A DNA stretch of 54,778 nt from Phaeoceros laevis (Eukaryota; Anthocerotophyta; Anthocerotopsida; Notothyladales). The translations under genes were made by a program, and so were the position numbers. Positions 51,689-54,778 of this stretch are shown one piece after another (the first letter of the stretch is position 1; each line of letters starts with the position of its first letter). Where the stretch lies: assembly GCA_049999765.1 (NCBI GenBank), contig JBNGIQ010008313.1:1-54778 (forward strand). The letters are read 5' to 3'. Under the pieces are notes generated by a model, which ran no database searches, had not been told where the DNA came from, and saw only the letters and a program-made list of their open reading frames with translations.

Positions 51689-53038
51689 TAGCATGTGACA
51701 CTGGCCAAGGCCTCTTTGGTGTTTCCCGAGTTTATGCGAAGGGCTGGAGGCCAAGCGCTGCATTACGGGCACTCGTCTCTGCAGAAAGATTAGAGGAAGG
51801 TGCTTAGGCTATGTCGTAGTTGTTTTGGAGCATGAACCTTTGTCAGTGTTGTAAGGTTCTGATTTGATTTAAGAGGGTGAACTTTGGCTGTACGTGCTTG
51901 CTTTCTGAGCCCTTTGGCTCACTCTCTTTGGCCTGATACAAATCATGAAGCTTGTGTCCAGAAACTGGTTCTTTGTGTTTAATGGCTCTGCAGCCATAAG
52001 CAGCTCACTTGTCTTTCCTGAACGAAACGATATTTTGCTGCCTCGGGGCAAGGAGAAGCTGTCCGCGTAGTGAACCGAGCTTGGCCTGCGGTTGCGGGTA
52101 GTACTGTAAAAGAAAAGGGTCTCGACAGTGAGTTGTGAAAGAATCTTTGGCGGGACGGGGCCTTAGATTCTGACCAGGGAGGCCTGGAAGTCGAAAGGGG
52201 AGGAGAGCGAGAATTTCTCGTCGCCTGCAGCCAAGACGCATTCCGACGGAAACCAGCCAGGCCATTTGCACCAGCCAGTCAAGGAGCTTCTGGGGAAAAC
52301 GCGACTTGACAGAGCCTGAAGGGACGGCTACGGCCCCTGGATGTGGGCTCCCGGTCGTCGACGAATGTCCCTGGATGGGGAGCTCCCGGTTGCCGGTCGA
52401 AAAACCTGGCGAGGTGTTCAATTCCCATGTGGAGTTGGCTAAACACCATAGTCAACTTACTACTACTACTTAGGCACAGAGTTAGATATAACTTAAAGCT
52501 CAATTCACAAATGCCGCTATTGGCACGCCCAAAAAATAAAGCTTTACTGGCCCTGCCTGGCAAGGCATAGTCTTCGCAGACTCGTTTGGACCGAGTTTCA
52601 GAAGTTCAAGGATGCTGGCCAGTTGCTTAGCTCAAGGTTGGGTTGTGGTCATGAAGACTTTTCCCAACGTGACATCTGTGATGAGTAGGTTTTTGTGGTA
52701 CAGGTCGAGAATCCGTTGCTTTTCTACAACAAATCAGGCACTTGCTGCAAACCGGAGAGTATCTAGCTTATAGCTCCAAGGTAGAGAAGCGTCGACTACT
52801 CACAGCCAACACTCCCTGCACCTTAGTAGAGGGAGTACTTTTCAAGTCAGGTGCGGACAAGGTTTTGCGCCCTTTTATGTCAAGAGAGAGTGTAGTGAGT
52901 TAGTAATCCCTAAATAGTTCAAGTGCGCTATAGTGATATGCAACCAAATAGGTAAGAGGGTGACATAGTAAAGGTCTGACCTTTATTACCTCTATAAATA
53001 TTGACTCAATATTTATAGAAGTGAGGGTTACTTGTTGA
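51689..53038. other. Intergenic, with one strong hairpin
   Basis: Open frames at 52,005-52,421 and 52,279-52,563 (minus) are not recognisable. A perfect 27-bp palindrome (13-bp arms around one base) is at 52,992-53,018. Nothing else is seen. Confidence 0.45.
52992..53018. repeat. 27-bp AT-rich palindrome
   Basis: CTATAAATATTGA is followed by C and its exact reverse complement. It lies about 20 bases before the Pol III-like box A at 53,039. Confidence 0.85.
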
Positions 53039-53105
53039 TGGACAAGTTGGAGAGCCAGGGGATTGGGGTTCAAGTCCCTGGTTGTGCCAGAGTGACAAGT
53101 ATTTA
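53030..53105 (+). mobile_element. SINE-like (tRNA-derived) Pol III head
   Basis: TGGACAAGTTGG (53,039-53,050) resembles a box A, and GGTTCAAGTCC (53,067-53,077) is a good box B, 28 bases downstream start-to-start. The spacing is close to that in tRNAs and tRNA-derived SINEs. The flanks do not fold into a full cloverleaf with a paired acceptor stem, so it is not a functional tRNA gene as far as I can see. The 3' end of the element is not evident. Confidence 0.4.
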
Positions 53106-53917
53106 TACGGGAAGTAGGAAATGAAGAGTTTACGGCGTATGAATTGGGGTAGATGAAATGAAGGGTCTATTTTAGTTCGTTACTTTGCCAACAAGTTACT
53201 TTCCTAGAGGAAAGAAAGAGACAAGTAGTTAGGGAAAAATGTATTTAAGAGAGATTTTACTTGTTTGCCATATACTTGCCGTGGTGCAAGCGCTTGTCCC
53301 GCTTTCCTTGTGTTTCGCTTTTATTATTAGATCCTGGCTTCTCTTTTGATGCCTCCTATGGTGAGGCTTTGGGAGAACCGTGCTCTTTCCTTACATAGTG
53401 ATAGGTTTGCATATTTTATCATTGAATTAGATTGACTCTTGCTCGTTGTACTAGGGAATGGGGGTTTTGTTGTGTTTATTTACATTTAGGGAATCTTACA
53501 ATCCAATCTTTTAGGGTTGTAGGATTTGAAGGTACAAGTACCTTCTAGTGCTAAGGATCCCCTTTAGTGTTGCATTAATTATTGAGTTGGAATGTTACTG
53601 GACATTGCTTGCTTAACCAAAGTTCTCTAATTACAAGAAATTACTAGTAGTAACTTGCAAATCAAGAACATCAGGAACTGCAGCAAGCTGAAAGTATTTG
53701 CGAAGTTCGACCTTGTCTACCATTGGTAGAATAGGCTTCCTGTTGGCAGCTTGTAAAGTAGTCTTCTAATATATATATAATGAAAAGAATCACTTCTTCA
53801 CGACTCCACAAGGGAATCCGATGTGCTGCCTTTTGGGTGGACGGACTGCCAGCCTACACGTCAATCGTGTGTGCTGGCAGTAGGCAGACCTAGCCAACTA
53901 AACTACTAAACTAGTTG
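53106..53917. other. AT-rich intergenic
   Basis: No gene is seen. A TA dinucleotide run (TATATATATA) is at about 53,770. Confidence 0.4.
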
Positions 53918-54320
53918 CTAATGAGTTGAAATCTTCTCACATACCACTTGACATAAAATAGTGACATTACTAAAATCAATTGTAAAGCCCTCTTGCCGAG
54001 ATGCGTTCATGAGGTCAATTGCCTTGGTTGCCACAGTAGTATTTGAAATGACACTAAACATGTGCCCATACGTGTTGCGCTTGTGTCGTAACCATGTCAA
54101 GGCCCTCCATTTTGTCAGATAACCATAAACGTCTACAAAACTTTGACAATTCTTCATGCCCTTCAAAGAAACCATTTCGGCAGATGCAAAAACTCTCCCG
54201 CTAAGCTCAGCTTCTATAGCTGAAGCTATTGTCTGAATAAAATCTTTGCAAAATCTCATCAATAAAACAGACATGTGATTGGCATCTAAGTCTTCCTTCC
54301 ACAGCTCCCAAAGCCCTGGT
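53918..54320 (-). CDS. Unrecognised open frame, possible exon
   Basis: The minus strand is open from about 54,320 (following an AG/GTATTACC junction-like site) down to a stop at 53,918, about 130 codons: 'GLWELWKEDLDANHMSVLLM', 'RFCKDFIQTIASAIEAELSG', 'VDVYGYLTKWRALTWLRHKR', ending 'LCQVVCEKISTH'. The composition looks protein-like (helical, balanced), unlike most open frames in this AT-rich tail, but I recognise no family. It may be an exon, a gene fragment or a transposon-derived piece; an intron end at 54,320 is a guess. Confidence 0.3.
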
Positions 54321-54336
54321 AATACCTCAAAGACAA

Positions 54337-54492
54337 CTTACGGTCCATCCCTTACTCTTCAAGGAACATTCTTTGAAGAGTAAGGATGGGAGCGTAAGCC
54401 TTTGCGGCAGTAAGGGAGCGTAAGTCAATGTAATTTCCGGTGGGGAGCGTAACTTGAGACCTTTCACCAACTTTCACCCAACTTACGCTCCA
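54337..54492. repeat. Hairpin plus GGGAGCGTAAG repeats (foldback-like)
   Basis: A long hairpin has arms at 54,346-54,363 and 54,373-54,390 (one bulge, 9-base loop). It is followed by three direct copies of GGGAGCGTAA(G/C) at 54,389, 54,415 and 54,444 and an inverted copy (ACTTACGCTCC) at 54,482; a variant inverted copy (ACTTACGGTCC) opens the block at 54,338. This looks like a small foldback or MITE-like element. Confidence 0.65.
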
Positions 54493-54778
54493 TTTGCTCG
54501 GCGTGCATAAATGCCTTCAGGTCTGCTGCTCCCAAAGGCTTAAACAACATTGGTTGCCTAAACGGCTTAAAGTTTAACAACATTGCTTGCAATTGCTAGC
54601 ACACAATGTCATATGCTTGTGGGACAGACTTTCTAGAGACACATCACTCCTGCCTGCCCAATTTTGCTAAACTCTTGTAATTGCGTGTTCTAGACTAGCT
54701 GGCCGCTTTTTCTAGTTTGTTAATCCGCCCCTGCATCTGGAGAAGTTTCCTTTGGTTGAATCCGTCCCACGCTTGAAG
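54493..54778. other. Intergenic to window end
   Basis: Nothing is recognised. The word AACAACATTG.TTGC occurs twice near 54,544 and 54,576. Confidence 0.4.

Noticed and set aside
53030-53105. Functional tRNA gene
   Set aside because: Box A and box B words are present, but I cannot pair an acceptor stem or find a sensible anticodon arm.
1-54778. A multi-gene biosynthetic or defence cluster
   Set aside because: The P450 and dioxygenase relics are the only specialised-metabolism genes and both are damaged; the other genes are unrelated housekeeping genes on both strands.

Overview
This window is nuclear DNA from a land plant, most likely a seed-free vascular plant or hornwort-like lineage. Several intron-containing genes have short GT-AG introns (about 85-240 bases): a purple acid phosphatase, a FIZZY-RELATED cell-cycle activator, a complex I NDUFA9 subunit, an organellar-type methionine aminopeptidase and TRAP-beta. 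Three large intronless PLS-class pentatricopeptide (PPR) genes point to heavy organelle RNA editing, as known for ferns, lycophytes and hornworts. The lineage is inference; the plant nuclear origin is well supported.

Layout. 1-7,000: a degraded inverted copy of the 5' end of a J-domain gene, a PPR relic, a GC-rich cytochrome P450 with one frameshift, a small secreted TPD1-like gene, and the intact J-domain gene. 7,259-9,832: a large ABC1 (ADCK/AarF) kinase on the minus strand. 10,986-14,800: a tandemly duplicated, degraded 2-oxoglutarate/Fe(II) dioxygenase, one copy of which is split by a 1.6-kb PIF/Harbinger deletion derivative with perfect 29-bp terminal inverted repeats. 15,112-15,372: a tiny secreted cysteine-rich peptide. 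16,028-22,783: a divergent pair of PPR genes, a 682-aa DYW protein and a 1,057-aa PLS-E protein. 22,821-25,769: a 10-exon purple acid phosphatase. 26,550-26,855: an orphan ABCB first exon with a stop codon. 28,077-30,381: FIZZY-RELATED/CCS52 (last exon not found). 32,783-37,909: a giant 1,708-aa PPR gene. 39,449-39,884: an unrecognised cysteine-containing exon. 40,497-42,935: NDUFA9 (12 exons). 44,135-46,489: methionine aminopeptidase. 46,852-48,263: TRAP-beta, convergent with it. 48,652-51,688: a 3.0-kb TA-flanked DDE_1 (pogo/Tigger-like) transposon, broken. 51,689-54,778: AT-rich intergenic DNA with a SINE-like Pol III head, hairpins and one unrecognised ORF.

The genes are mostly independent housekeeping genes rather than a pathway cluster. 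A loose theme is organelle function: three PPR proteins (RNA processing/editing), complex I assembly, organellar N-terminal Met removal and an ABC1 kinase.

The most unusual signal is inside the left end of the DDE_1 transposon. A 13-bp motif (CTACATGCGGTTA) recurs six times, the last five copies at exactly 43-bp steps and the first 21 bp before the second, separated by unrelated 30-bp spacers. Its CGGTTA core is shared with both terminal inverted repeats and with a palindrome at the right end. This looks like a helically phased transposase-binding array. The second notable signal is a repeated PLS block with an 'LAEKEE' insertion, present nine times in the 1,708-aa PPR and four times in the 1,057-aa PPR.
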